This document shows positions 1-8,746 of a stretch of 42,051 bases of DNA, one piece after another (within the stretch, counting starts at the first letter, position 1; each line of letters opens with the position of its first letter). The stretch is from Candidatus Avoscillospira avistercoris (GTDB lineage Bacteria; Bacillota; Clostridia; Oscillospirales; Oscillospiraceae). Where the stretch lies: NCBI GenBank assembly GCA_018716875.1, contig DVJJ01000087.1, positions 1-42,051 of the forward strand, written 5' to 3'. The notes beneath the pieces are model-generated. The model did no database searches, was not told the DNA's origin, and saw nothing but the letters and a program-made list of their open reading frames with translations. The position numbers and the translations under genes were made by a program.

Positions 1-50
1 CCGATCTCGTCGAGACCGCCAAGGGGGATAATTTTCAGTTTTTCAGCCAA
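1..50 (-). CDS. rnjA: Ribonuclease J, N-terminal fragment (runs off the window)
   Basis: Only the first 16 complete codons lie in the window. They read (M)AEKLKIIPLGGLDEIG, the typical opening of metallo-beta-lactamase-fold RNase J, an mRNA- and rRNA-processing endo/5'-exonuclease of Bacillota. The start is a TTG at 50-48 on the minus strand. An AAAGGAGAA ribosome binding site (complement of about 61-69) lies about ten bases upstream; the nearby GTG at 60-58 runs into a stop after five codons. The catalytic metal-binding motif would lie beyond position 1 and cannot be checked. Whether this is the J1 or J2 paralogue cannot be told from 16 residues. Confidence 0.85.
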   Translation of the reverse strand, partial: MAEKLKIIPLGGLDEI

Positions 51-362
51 TGATAATCACTTCTCCTTTAAAATCACGCCTCCGGCGGCTTGTACCGGCA
101 GGCGTCGGTGGTAAAACCGGTGAAAAAACCGGCTGCGTTTTTTCGCAAATCAGGGACTATAACCCATGGAATATGGCCAAAAAAGCGCACAAAAACCAAG
201 ACACCCGTTCATCCCGGTAATCGGCCCCGTTTCTCCGTCACCGGACGCCCGCCTGTTTCCACGCCGCGCCATATTCATAAAAACGTACAGTCTCTATTGA
301 AATGCGCCGTTGGGGCGCATAACGCACAATCCATGTCGCTGCAAAAGCGATCCGTATGATAC

Positions 363-373
363 AGTATACCACA
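363..373 (-). promoter_or_regulatory. Extended -10 promoter element, probably rnjA
   Basis: On the minus strand the sequence reads TGTGGTATACTGT, a TATACT hexamer preceded by TG-N, the extended -10 signature. No good -35 hexamer lies 17 bases upstream. The same 13 bases occur at the promoter of the HPr-like gene near 36736. Confidence 0.4.
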
Positions 374-464
374 ACAGGGGGAAAAAGTATACACATTTTT
401 CTCCGGCGCCCCGGAACCACCGCCGGCAGCCCGGAAAATCCCACGGATTTTCAGACAGTTTCCA

Positions 465-493
465 TTGAGTTTTACTAGGATTTTTGCTATAAT
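465..493 (+). promoter_or_regulatory. Sigma-A-type promoter of gdpP
   Basis: TTGAGT (465-470), a 17-base spacer and a perfect TATAAT (488-493). It lies about 58 bases upstream of the gdpP start and is the only strong plus-strand promoter seen ahead of the gdpP-rplI-dnaB run. Confidence 0.75.
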
Positions 494-550
494 ACAATCT
501 ATCTGTACCCTGTGCAGATGATCCCCGGGAAGAGAAAGGTGTGAAGGCTT

Positions 551-2530
551 GTGAACAACCCGTTTATGCGGTTTTTGGTGCCCGGCGCCCCCCTCTATTT
601 TGTGGTTCTGCTGATCCTGTCCGGCGTAGCGGCCCTCATGGGCCAGTATGTGCTGGCCGGTGTGGAACTGGCGGTGACGGCGGTGATGCTGGTACTGTTC
701 CGGATTTCCACGGCTCGGAAGAAAAAGGAAATTCTCCGGTACATTCAATCCACCACCGCCTCCCTGGATACGGCCCTGCGGGACGAACTGCCCCTGCCCA
801 TGGCCATTGTGTCCATTGCCAACAATGAGGTATTCTGGTCCAACGACCATTTCAACCAGTTGACCGGTCTCAAGCCCTCCACCTTTAGTCCCAAGCTGGA
901 GACGGTGCTGCCCAAGCTGTCCATCCGCTGGCTGGCCGAGGGTAAGCCCGAATGCCCCGGCGACTACGCTTTGGGCAATCGCCGCTACCGGGTATTGGGC
1001 AGTCAGATCCACTCCGACCAGTATGACCCGTCCCTGTTTTTGGCCACCATCTATCTGGTGGACATGACGGAGCTGTTGCAGGTCCGGGACGAGTATATCC
1101 GTTCCCGTCCCATCGTATCCATTCTGTTGGTGGACAACTACGACGAATTGGTCAGCAACCTGCCCGACGGCGTGGTGTCCTCCATCAACGCCGCCATTGA
1201 CAACCGCCTTTCAGCCTGGACCGACAGTGTGGACGGCCTTCTGCGGAAGCTGGAGCGCAACCGGTATTTGTTCCTCTTTGAGGCCAAGGACCTGCCCAAA
1301 TTCGTGGAAGACAAGTTCTCCATTCTGGAATCCATCCGGGAGGTGGTGAACCCCTCGGGTATTGCCGCCACGCTGTCCCTGGGCTTTGGCAAGGACGGCG
1401 CGACGTTTGCCGAAAACTACAGTTTTGCCTCCCTGAGTATTGAGATGTCTCTGAGCCGCGGCGGCGATCAGGCCGTCATCAAGGACCGGTACAACTTCAC
1501 GTTCTATGGCGGCAAAACCAAGGAGACGGAACGGCGCACCAAGGTCAAATCCCGCGTCATTGCCAATTCCCTCTCAGAGCTGATCGCCCAGTCCAGCGAA
1601 GTCTTCGTCATGGGCCACAAAAACGCCGACATTGACGCCGTGGGCGCTGCCGCCGGTGTGGTGTGCCTGTGCCGCAAAAAGGGCAAGCAGCCCCACATTG
1701 TCATTGACCGGCAGGTTAACGCCGCCAAGGAGCTCATTGCCCAGCTGGAACAGCTGCCGGAGTATGCCGACGCCTTTATGACGCCGGATGACGCCATGCT
1801 GCTGGCCGACTCCCGAAGTCTGCTGATTGTGGTGGACACCAACCGGCCTGATCAGGTGGAATCGAAGCCCCTGCTGGAGTCCATTCCCCGTGTGGCCGTC
1901 ATTGACCATCACCGCCGGGCTGCCGACTATATTGAGCAGGTGGTGCTGAACCTCCACGAGACGTATGCTTCTTCCGCTTCGGAACTGGTGACGGAGCTGC
2001 TGCAATACGCCATCGATTCCAAGGACATTTTGCCCGGCGAAGCCCAAGCCCTGCTGGCCGGTATTGTGCTGGATACCAAGAACTTTTCTGTCCGCACCGG
2101 CGCCCGGACCTTTGAGGCCGCCGCTTTCCTGCGGCGTACCGGCGCGGATACGGTGGACGTAAAGAAACTGTTCCAGAACAACCTGAAAGATACATTGCAG
2201 CGCTATCAGATCATCCAGCGGGCCCGGCTCTACCGGGGCGATATCGCCATTGCCGCACTGGATTACACGGCCAGCCGCACCATTGCGGCCCAGGCTTCCG
2301 ACGAGCTGCTGAACATCGCCGGTATCAACACCTCTTTCGTCCTCTACCCTGATGGGGAACGGGTCATTATGTCGGCCCGCTCCATCGGTGACACCAATGT
2401 GCAGATGATTCTGGAGCCCCTGGGCGGCGGCGGCAACGCGGCCACGGCGGGCTGTCAGATCACCGGCAAGGATATGAACACCGTGCTCCACGAGTTGATC
2501 GCGTCCATTGACAAATACTTTGAGGAGTGA
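551..2530 (+). CDS. gdpP: Cyclic-di-AMP phosphodiesterase GdpP (DHH/DHHA1 family)
   Basis: 659 residues, the usual GdpP/YybT length. Two membrane segments (about 12-52) are followed by a PAS-like region, a degenerate GGDEF domain (SRGGDQAV near 300) and a DHH phosphoesterase domain. Metal-binding motifs are visible as GHKNADIDAVG (from G355) and IDHH (451-454), with a glycine-rich GGGGNAATAG close to the end in DHHA1. The family hydrolyses c-di-AMP to pApA and thereby adjusts potassium, osmotic and cell-wall homeostasis. The start is GTG at 551, behind a weak GAAAGG site. Order gdpP-rplI-dnaB is conserved in Bacillota and supports the call. Confidence 0.95.
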   Translation: MNNPFMRFLVPGAPLYFVVLLILSGVAALMGQYVLAGVELAVTAVMLVLFRISTARKKKEILRYIQSTTASLDTALRDELPLPMAIVSIANNEVFWSNDHFNQLTGLKPSTFSPKLETVLPKLSIRWLAEGKPECPGDYALGNRRYRVLGSQIHSDQYDPSLFLATIYLVDMTELLQVRDEYIRSRPIVSILLVDNYDELVSNLPDGVVSSINAAIDNRLSAWTDSVDGLLRKLERNRYLFLFEAKDLPKFVEDKFSILESIREVVNPSGIAATLSLGFGKDGATFAENYSFASLSIEMSLSRGGDQAVIKDRYNFTFYGGKTKETERRTKVKSRVIANSLSELIAQSSEVFVMGHKNADIDAVGAAAGVVCLCRKKGKQPHIVIDRQVNAAKELIAQLEQLPEYADAFMTPDDAMLLADSRSLLIVVDTNRPDQVESKPLLESIPRVAVIDHHRRAADYIEQVVLNLHETYASSASELVTELLQYAIDSKDILPGEAQALLAGIVLDTKNFSVRTGARTFEAAAFLRRTGADTVDVKKLFQNNLKDTLQRYQIIQRARLYRGDIAIAALDYTASRTIAAQASDELLNIAGINTSFVLYPDGERVIMSARSIGDTNVQMILEPLGGGGNAATAGCQITGKDMNTVLHELIASIDKYFEE

Positions 2531-2534
2531 TGGC

Positions 2535-2774
2535 ATGAACCGTGATTTGAAGTGGATGCTGCTGGGAATCTTTCTGGGCGTGGCCGCCGTCTGGTGCCTT
2601 GTATTCGGCTCTGCTGACCGCAGCACGGTGCTGTTGTTCCTGGGCGTCTATGTTTTGCCCCTTGTGGCGGTGATTTGCTTCGGCACCGGCTTCACCGGCG
2701 AGGGCGACAAGCCCCCTCCGGACGATTCCTCTCATACAGAATCTCAAAACGAGGAGACGGACAAAAAATTATGA
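2535..2774 (+). CDS. Small two-TM membrane protein, first of a tandem pair
   Basis: 79 residues. ATG at 2535 lies just after the gdpP stop, with TGAGGAGTGATGGC providing the ribosome binding site; a longer frame starting inside gdpP lacks this signal. The protein opens MNRDLKWMLLGIFLGV and has two hydrophobic segments (about 7-27 and 32-52), then a hydrophilic tail rich in Asp, Glu and Ser. It is not a family I recognise. It resembles the next gene in layout and sequence (both begin M-x-x-x-LKWML and have a LP-V-AV-C--TG motif in the second hydrophobic segment), so the two are probably paralogues. Its stop overlaps the next ATG (ATGA). Confidence 0.75.
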   Translation: MNRDLKWMLLGIFLGVAAVWCLVFGSADRSTVLLFLGVYVLPLVAVICFGTGFTGEGDKPPPDDSSHTESQNEETDKKL

Positions 2775-2941
2775 AAACCAATCTGAAATGGATGCTGGCA
2801 GGCCTTTTGTGTCTGGCGGCAGCCGGTTGTTCCCTGGCCATCGGCGGCCTGACGCTGGGCGGTGTGCTGGGATTCTTCATCCTGCCGGTGGCGGCGGTCC
2901 TGTGCATTGCCACGGGGCTGTCCGACGGACAGGACCAGTAA
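2771..2941 (+). CDS. Small two-TM membrane protein, second of a tandem pair
   Basis: 56 residues from ATG at 2771, overlapping the preceding stop by four bases, which implies translational coupling. It opens MKTNLKWMLAGLLCLAAAGC and continues with a second hydrophobic segment ending LCIATGLSDGQDQ. The AAGC at 17-20 resembles a lipobox, but the aligned position in the upstream paralogue is in a plain membrane segment, so lipidation is doubtful. No function can be assigned; position between gdpP and rplI suggests co-transcription with them. Confidence 0.7.
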   Translation: MKTNLKWMLAGLLCLAAAGCSLAIGGLTLGGVLGFFILPVAAVLCIATGLSDGQDQ

Positions 2942-2993
2942 TTTACCAATACAGTTGTCCTCCGGGACTACGGAAAATAAGGAGTATCAAGCT

Positions 2994-3437
2994 ATGAAAG
3001 TCATTCTCTTACAGGACGTCAAGGGCAAGGGCAAGAAGGGCCAGTGCATTGAGGCATCCGACGGTTACGCCCGCAACTTCCTCCTGCCCCGCAAGCTGGC
3101 GGTGGAAGCCAACGCCGACAACCTGAACACCATGCGCATGAACGACAAGGCCGCCGCTGAAAAGGCCGCCAAAGAGCGTGCCGAGGCCATGGAGATTTCC
3201 AAGAAGCTGCGGGAGATCATCGTCACCGTGCCCGCCAAGGGCGGCAGCGGCCGTCTCTTCGGCTCCGTCACCTCCGCCGAAGTCTCCGACGCCCTCAAGG
3301 CCCAGCACAATATTGCCATCGACAAGCGGAAAATTGTTCTGGAGGAACCCATCAAGGCCTTCGGCACCTACACCATGAAGTGCAAGCTGGGCCATGAGAT
3401 CACCGGCGAAATCACCGCCAAAGTGGTGGAAGCCTAA
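2994..3437 (+). CDS. rplI: 50S ribosomal protein L9
   Basis: 147 residues, normal L9 length. The N-terminal domain carries the family signature MKVILLQDVKGKGKKGQ and GYARNFLLPRKLA, followed by the long connecting helix rich in Ala, Lys and Glu (about 45-75) and a C-terminal domain with FGSVTSAEV. L9 binds 23S rRNA at the L1-stalk base. Start at ATG 2994 with AAGGAG at 2979-2984. A longer upstream frame runs through the previous gene and has no such site. Lies in the conserved gdpP-rplI-dnaB order. Confidence 0.97.
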   Translation: MKVILLQDVKGKGKKGQCIEASDGYARNFLLPRKLAVEANADNLNTMRMNDKAAAEKAAKERAEAMEISKKLREIIVTVPAKGGSGRLFGSVTSAEVSDALKAQHNIAIDKRKIVLEEPIKAFGTYTMKCKLGHEITGEITAKVVEA

Positions 3438-3461
3438 CATTACAAGGAAAGGAGTCCCAAT

Positions 3462-4808
3462 ATGGATGAACTGTTAGGGCGGCAGATGCCCCATTCCCTG
3501 GAAGCGGAGCAGGCCGTATTGGGCTCCATCCTCATTGATAGCCGCTGTGTGGCCGAGGTCATCGGCGCGCTGCGGCCGGAGGATTTCTATCAGGAGCAGA
3601 ACCGGATCATCTTTGAGACCATCTACTCCATGTTCAACTTCTCCCAGGTCATCGACCCGGTGACCGTGCTTGATAAGCTGAAAGAGCGGGGTGTCTACGA
3701 CGAAAAAACGTCGGTCCCCTACATCATGCAGCTGATGGAGATTACCCCCACGGCTGCCAACGTCATGCAGTACGCGGAAATTGTCCGGGACAAGGCGCTG
3801 CTGCGCAATGTGGCCACCGCCGCCAGCGAGATCACCCAGACCGTCTATGAAGGCGTAGGCACAGCCCAGGACATTCTGGAAGCCGCCGAAAAGAAGATTT
3901 TCGCCTTGCGAAAAGGCCGGGGCAGCGAAAGCCTGGAGCACATCGGCACCGTACTGCTGAAGGTTTACGACCGGCTCAATGAGCTGGCATTGTCCGGCAG
4001 CGATATTCCGGGCCTTTCCACGGGCTTCCGGGACCTGGACAAGAAAATCAACGGTCTCAACAAGACGGACCTGCTGCTGATTGCCGCCCGTCCCGGTATG
4101 GGCAAAACCTCCATTGCACTGAACATCGCCCTTAACGTGGCGAAAAAATATTCCGACCGCACCGTGGCCTTTTTCTCTCTGGAAATGTCCAGGGAGCAGC
4201 TGGTCATGCGTCTGATGGCTACGGAGAGCTTTGTGGACAACCAAAGTCTGGTGACGGGCCAGCTGTCCGACGAGGAATGGACCAAGCTGGGCATTGCCGC
4301 CACGGCATTGAGCCAGACGGACATCCGCGTGGACGACAACCCCTCCATCACCGTAGCAGAGATGAACGCTAAATGCCGCCGCATTGACAACCTGGGTCTG
4401 GTGCTCATCGACTACTTGCAGTTGATGACCTCCGCCGGTGGTTCCCAGCGGCCCAGCGACAACCGCGTACAGATTGTATCGGAAATCTCCCGCGCTCTAA
4501 AGATCATGGCCAAGGAATTGAACGTCCCCGTCATCTGTCTAAGCCAGCTGTCCCGCGCCAACGAAAGCCGCGCCGACAAACGGCCTATGCTGTCGGATCT
4601 GCGTGAATCGGGCGCCATCGAGCAGGACGCCGACGAAGTCCTGTTCCTATACCGCGACGACTACTACAACGAAAATTCCGAGGAAAAGAACGTGGCCGAG
4701 TGCATCGTGGCTAAGAACCGCCATGGCGAGACCGGCACCGTCAAACTCCAATGGCTGCCCCAGTACACCTCTTTTGCCGACCGGGAGTGGAAGCATGCTG
4801 ACGGATAA
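3462..4808 (+). CDS. dnaB: Replicative DNA helicase DnaB (DnaC in Bacillus naming)
   Basis: 448 residues, standard for the family. The N-terminal primase-interaction domain begins PHSLEAEQAVLGSILID; the RecA-like ATPase has Walker A ARPGMGKT (209-216), Walker B LVLIDYLQLM, and the C-terminal SDLRESGAIEQDAD and arginine-finger region typical of hexameric replicative helicases. It unwinds the fork and recruits primase. ATG at 3462 follows GAAAGGAG. The last 14 bases overlap tilS, which starts at 4795, so the helicase and the tRNA-modification gene are translationally linked. Confidence 0.97.
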   Translation: MDELLGRQMPHSLEAEQAVLGSILIDSRCVAEVIGALRPEDFYQEQNRIIFETIYSMFNFSQVIDPVTVLDKLKERGVYDEKTSVPYIMQLMEITPTAANVMQYAEIVRDKALLRNVATAASEITQTVYEGVGTAQDILEAAEKKIFALRKGRGSESLEHIGTVLLKVYDRLNELALSGSDIPGLSTGFRDLDKKINGLNKTDLLLIAARPGMGKTSIALNIALNVAKKYSDRTVAFFSLEMSREQLVMRLMATESFVDNQSLVTGQLSDEEWTKLGIAATALSQTDIRVDDNPSITVAEMNAKCRRIDNLGLVLIDYLQLMTSAGGSQRPSDNRVQIVSEISRALKIMAKELNVPVICLSQLSRANESRADKRPMLSDLRESGAIEQDADEVLFLYRDDYYNENSEEKNVAECIVAKNRHGETGTVKLQWLPQYTSFADREWKHADG

Positions 4809-6105
4809 GGTATTGGATTGGTGCCGGGCCCAACGCCTTTTGGCCCCCGGTGATGCCGTCACCGTAGCTCTGTCCGGCGGGGCCGACTCGGTGGCATTGC
4901 TCCATGTGCTGCTGCATCTGCCCCTGTCCCTCACTGTCTCCGCCGTCCATTTCAACCACCATCTGCGGGGGGCGGAATCAGACCGGGACGAGACCTTTTG
5001 CCGGGACCTGTGCGCAACCTGGAACGTGCCCCTCCGCTGCGGCGGAGCCGACGTATCGGCTCTGGCGCAGCTGTGGGGAACCGGTGTGGAGACGGCGGCC
5101 CGGAAAGCCCGCTATGACTTTTTCGGCTCATCGGAAACCATTGCCACTGCCCACCACAGCGACGACAATTTGGAGACGCTGCTGCTCCATTTGATTCGGG
5201 GCAGCGCATTGCGGGGTCTGGGCGGCATTCCGCCCCGACGGGGTAATATCATTCGCCCCCTGCTGTGTACCAACCGACAGGAGATTCTCGACTACTTAAC
5301 AGAGCACCATCTGCCCCATGTGGAGGACGGCACCAACGCCGTACCCCTCTGCGGCCGCAACCGGCTGCGGCTGGATGTGATTCCAGCCCTGTACCGGGAA
5401 AACCCGTCGGTGAGCCGTGCAGCCCTGTCCACCTCCCTGCTGCTGCGGGAGGATGAAGCATTGCTGGAGGACCTGGCGCATAGGCTGTTGGAGACCGCCG
5501 CTGCTGCCGATGGCTGGCAGGTTGCCCCTCTGGAGGAAGCCCCCCGTCCTCTGCGGCTGCGGGCTTTGCGGCAGCTGTTGGAAGAAACCGGCGCAAGGGA
5601 CTTGTCTCTGCGCCATCTGGAAGCAGCGGAAGCCCTGCTGACCGCTGGGCCGTCGTCATCTCTCGATTTGCCGGGGGTGACGCTGCGGCGGCAGTATGGC
5701 CTGCTCTGTACGACGGTTCCGGTATCGGTCCCATTGGCTCCGGCCCCGCTGCCCCTGGGCGGCGTTCTGCCGCTTCCCGATGGCCGGACCCTCCACTGTG
5801 ACGGCCCCCACCCATATGTCCCCGCTCCGGGGCTTCATCTGGTACTGGACACGCCGCCCCTGGTGCGAAGCCGCCGAAGCGGCGACCGGCTGCACCGTTC
5901 CGGCGGCACCAAATCGGTCAAAGCCCTGCTCATTGACAAAAAAATTCCCGCCCCCCTGCGTGACGGCATCCCTGTTCTGGAAGTGGATGGCCGCATTGCC
6001 GCCGTCTGGGGCGTGGGCGCGGACCCGGCCTTTCTGCCCCGGCCGGGCCAACGCTGTTACACCATCAACCTGTATACAAAAGAAGGAGAGGTGCAGATAC
6101 TATGA
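4795..6105 (+). CDS. tilS: tRNA(Ile)-lysidine synthase TilS
   Basis: 436 residues from ATG 4795. The PP-loop ATPase motif SGGADS is at 27-32, followed by FNHHLRG and the TARKARYDFF and HSDDNLET motifs. The C-terminal substrate-binding domains end with RSRRSGDR-type tRNA-contact sequence. TilS converts cytidine 34 of tRNA-Ile(CAU) to lysidine, changing codon reading from AUG to AUA. The open frame extends further upstream inside dnaB, but that part is a shadow; the family start matches MLTDKVLDWC. The stop overlaps the hpt start (ATGA). tilS-hpt-ftsH is a classic Bacillota order. Confidence 0.94.
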   Translation: MLTDKVLDWCRAQRLLAPGDAVTVALSGGADSVALLHVLLHLPLSLTVSAVHFNHHLRGAESDRDETFCRDLCATWNVPLRCGGADVSALAQLWGTGVETAARKARYDFFGSSETIATAHHSDDNLETLLLHLIRGSALRGLGGIPPRRGNIIRPLLCTNRQEILDYLTEHHLPHVEDGTNAVPLCGRNRLRLDVIPALYRENPSVSRAALSTSLLLREDEALLEDLAHRLLETAAAADGWQVAPLEEAPRPLRLRALRQLLEETGARDLSLRHLEAAEALLTAGPSSSLDLPGVTLRRQYGLLCTTVPVSVPLAPAPLPLGGVLPLPDGRTLHCDGPHPYVPAPGLHLVLDTPPLVRSRRSGDRLHRSGGTKSVKALLIDKKIPAPLRDGIPVLEVDGRIAAVWGVGADPAFLPRPGQRCYTINLYTKEGEVQIL

Positions 6106-6659
6106 TCCATCCCTTTGATATGTCCCAGGACATTGAGCGCGTGCTCGTGTCGGAAGCGGAAATCCATACCCGCCTGGTGGAGCTGGGCCAGGAGTTAAGC
6201 CGTGACTACGCCGGGAAAAAGCCCATTTTTGTGGGCGTTCTCAAAGGCGTCGTCCCCTTTTTTGCGGAAATGGCCCGCTGCATTCAAATTCCCTGCCAAT
6301 GGGATTTTATGTCGGTGACCTCCTTTGAGGGCGGCACCCAGTCCACAGGCAAGCTGACCTTCCGCAAGGACATCGATCACGACATTGCAGGCCGCCATGT
6401 GGTCATTTTGGAGGATATTCTCGATTCCGGCCGGACGCTGTCCTACGTCTGCGATCTGCTGCGCCAGCGCGGCCCCGCTTCCCTGAAAATCTGCACCTTC
6501 CTCGACAAACCCGCAGGCCGCACGGTGGACATGAACGCCGATTATGTGGCGTTTACCATCCCCAATGCCTTTGTGGTGGGCTACGGCCTGGACTACGACG
6601 ACTATTACCGCAACCTGCCCTATGTGGGCGTGCTGAAGCCCTCGGTCTATGAGGACTGA
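6102..6659 (+). CDS. hpt: Hypoxanthine phosphoribosyltransferase
   Basis: 185 residues. The PRPP-binding signature VVILEDILDSGRTL lies around 100-113 (E104-D105), preceded by the FVGVLKGVVPFFAE segment typical of type I phosphoribosyltransferases. It salvages hypoxanthine (and guanine) to IMP/GMP with PRPP in the cytoplasm. ATG at 6102 overlaps the tilS stop; AGAAGGAGAGG supplies the ribosome binding site. Order with tilS and ftsH strongly supports the identity. Confidence 0.95.
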   Translation: MIHPFDMSQDIERVLVSEAEIHTRLVELGQELSRDYAGKKPIFVGVLKGVVPFFAEMARCIQIPCQWDFMSVTSFEGGTQSTGKLTFRKDIDHDIAGRHVVILEDILDSGRTLSYVCDLLRQRGPASLKICTFLDKPAGRTVDMNADYVAFTIPNAFVVGYGLDYDDYYRNLPYVGVLKPSVYED

Positions 6660-6692
6660 CGCCATTTTGTTCGATCACAAGGAGAAAACACA

Positions 6693-8675
6693 TTGAAAAG
6701 ACAGTTCAAGCCAGTGGCGTTCCTGTTCTACGCCCTGATTCTGGTCATCTTCTTTGCCTCCCTGTCCACCCTGCTCCAGCCCCCCGGCCCGCCGGAGATC
6801 AAAAACTATTCTCAGGTGGTGTCGTTCTTTGAGGAGGAACAGGTCAAATCCTTTACCATTCAGGACGGGGTACTCACCATGCAGCTGTACCAACCTTACG
6901 AGGGCAGCGAAAAGGTCCAGCACGAGTTGGGCAGCCTGAGCATTTTCTACAACGATTTGGGCGATTTGATTCGTCAGCAGCAGGCCGACGGGATTTTGCT
7001 GGCATACCAGTATGAGCCTGCCACGGAGCTGCCGTGGATCGTCACCATCCTGCCGTATTTGCTGCTGGGCATCCTGTTTATCGTGGTCTGGTTCTTTATA
7101 ATAAACCGGGCCAACGGCGGCGGTGGCGGCGGCATGGCCCGCTTCGGTCGGGCCAACACCCGCATTGGCACCGATAAAAACGCCCCGGTCACCTTTGACG
7201 ATGTGGCCGGCGCCGACGAGGAAAAAGCCGAGCTTCAAGAGCTGGTGGAATTTCTCAGAGACCCCAAGCGCTTTTCCGCCCTGGGCGCCCGCATTCCCAA
7301 GGGCGTACTGCTGGTAGGCCCTCCCGGCACCGGTAAAACGCTGCTGGCCCGGGCCGTGGCCGGTGAGGCCAACGTCCAGTTTTTGTCCATTTCCGGCTCC
7401 GACTTTGTGGAGCTGTATGTGGGCGTCGGCGCCAGCCGTGTCCGGGATTTGTTCGATCAGGCTAAGAAGCTGGCCCCGTCCATTATCTTTATCGATGAAA
7501 TCGACGCCGTAGGCCGCCGCAGAGGCGCGGGCATGGGCGGCGGTCACGACGAACGGGAACAAACCCTGAACCAGCTGTTGGTGGAAATGGACGGCTTCGG
7601 CAAAAACGAAGGCGTCATTGTCATGGCAGCCACCAACCGGCAGGACATTCTGGACCCGGCATTGCTGCGTCCCGGCCGGTTCGACCGGCAGATTTATGTG
7701 GGTGCCCCCGATGCCCATGGCCGCGAAGCCATTTTGAAAGTCCATGCCAAGGATAAACCCCTGGCCGATACGGTGGACTTGGGCGTAATCTCCCGCGCCA
7801 CCTCCGGATTCACCGGCGCAGACCTGGCCAATCTCCTCAACGAGGCGGCGCTGCTGGCCGCCCGGAAAAACCGGAAAGTCATCATTATGCCCGATCTGGA
7901 AGAGGCTATGATGAAGGTGATCGCCGGTCCCGAAAAACGCAGCCGCGTCATTAGCGAGCAGGAGCGGCGGCTCACCGCCGTCCACGAAGCAGGCCACGCC
8001 GTGGCCATGTACCGTCTGCCCACGGCGGACCCGGTCCATCAGATCACCATTATCCCCCGCGGCGGCGCTGGCGGTATGACCATCAGCCTGCCCAGAGAGG
8101 ACCGCAGCTACGCCTCCCGCAATGAGATGTACGAGGACATCGTGTCGTTCCTGGGCGGCCGTGTGGCCGAGGAGCTGTACCTGGACGACATCTCCACCGG
8201 CGCGTCCAACGATCTCCAGCGAGCCACGGCCATGGCCCGGGATATGGTGGCCCGCTACGGCATGAGCGGTCGCCTGGGTGCGGTCTCCTTTGCCGATGGC
8301 AACGAAATTTTCGTGGGCCGTGACTACGAGAAGCAGCGCAGCTACTCTGAGCGCACCGCCGGTGAGATTGACGAGGAAATCACCGCCGTTATGCACAAGG
8401 CCTATGCCCGCTGCACGGAGATTCTCAAGGCCGAAAAGGTCAAACTGCTGGCTGTGGCCGACTTCCTGCTGGAACACGACACCATGAGCCGTGCCCAGTT
8501 CGAGGCCCTTATGGAGGACCGGCCCATCCCCGAAAAGGACAGCGGCTTTGCCTTTGCCGCCGAGGAAGACCGGCTGGAACCGGCTCCTGTTGACGATGTG
8601 GCCCCGGCGGAAGCCGAAGCCCCTGTCGTGGAGGCGGAGCCGTCTCCGGACGAGGACGCATCCACCCCTGAATGA
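6693..8675 (+). CDS. ftsH: ATP-dependent zinc metalloprotease FtsH
   Basis: 660 residues. Two membrane segments (about 9-27 and 113-137) flank an extracytoplasmic domain. The AAA+ domain has Walker A GPPGTGKT (209-216), Walker B IIFIDEID and the second region of homology with [21 protein letters not shown]. The zinc site HEAGH is at 431-435. It degrades membrane and short-lived cytoplasmic proteins. The start is TTG at 6693 with CAAGGAG at 6678-6684; no better ATG is nearby. The C-terminal 50 residues are Ala-, Pro- and Glu-rich and look disordered. Followed by a terminator-like hairpin. Confidence 0.97.
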   Translation: MKRQFKPVAFLFYALILVIFFASLSTLLQPPGPPEIKNYSQVVSFFEEEQVKSFTIQDGVLTMQLYQPYEGSEKVQHELGSLSIFYNDLGDLIRQQQADGILLAYQYEPATELPWIVTILPYLLLGILFIVVWFFIINRANGGGGGGMARFGRANTRIGTDKNAPVTFDDVAGADEEKAELQELVEFLRDPKRFSALGARIPKGVLLVGPPGTGKTLLARAVAGEANVQFLSISGSDFVELYVGVGASRVRDLFDQAKKLAPSIIFIDEIDAVGRRRGAGMGGGHDEREQTLNQLLVEMDGFGKNEGVIVMAATNRQDILDPALLRPGRFDRQIYVGAPDAHGREAILKVHAKDKPLADTVDLGVISRATSGFTGADLANLLNEAALLAARKNRKVIIMPDLEEAMMKVIAGPEKRSRVISEQERRLTAVHEAGHAVAMYRLPTADPVHQITIIPRGGAGGMTISLPREDRSYASRNEMYEDIVSFLGGRVAEELYLDDISTGASNDLQRATAMARDMVARYGMSGRLGAVSFADGNEIFVGRDYEKQRSYSERTAGEIDEEITAVMHKAYARCTEILKAEKVKLLAVADFLLEHDTMSRAQFEALMEDRPIPEKDSGFAFAAEEDRLEPAPVDDVAPAEAEAPVVEAEPSPDEDASTPE

Positions 8676-8680
8676 TTGTC

Positions 8681-8725
8681 TGCCGCTCCGCACCGGGTCT
8701 TCCCTGTGCGGAGTGCGGCATTTTT
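8681..8725 (+). terminator. Intrinsic terminator after ftsH
   Basis: TGCCGC-TCCGCAC pairs with GTGCGGA-GT-GCGGCA across a 12-base loop and is followed by TTTTT. It separates the housekeeping run from the ATP-grasp unit. Confidence 0.7.
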
Positions 8726-8746
8726 CCGCGAAAGGAGATGGTCCCA

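Larger units (their letters stand above)
51..550. other. Divergent control region between rnjA and gdpP, no convincing gene
   Basis: About 500 bases without a gene I can support; short open frames here have no good ribosome binding site and no recognisable family. It holds the gdpP promoter (465-493), a TGTGGTATACT extended -10 element on the minus strand (complement of 363-373) and a hairpin ATGCGCC/GGCGCAT at 302-320. If the minus-strand element starts rnjA transcription, rnjA mRNA carries a 5' leader of about 300 nucleotides. Confidence 0.5.

Noticed and set aside
275..1012. Long minus-strand open frame opposite the start of gdpP
   Set aside because: It is antisense to a clear gdpP coding sequence, has no family motif or ribosome binding site, and reflects the third-position GC bias of this genome.
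2828..2830. Lipobox in the 56-residue protein
   Set aside because: The cysteine lies in a membrane segment shared with its paralogue, which lacks it, so lipoprotein status is not supported.
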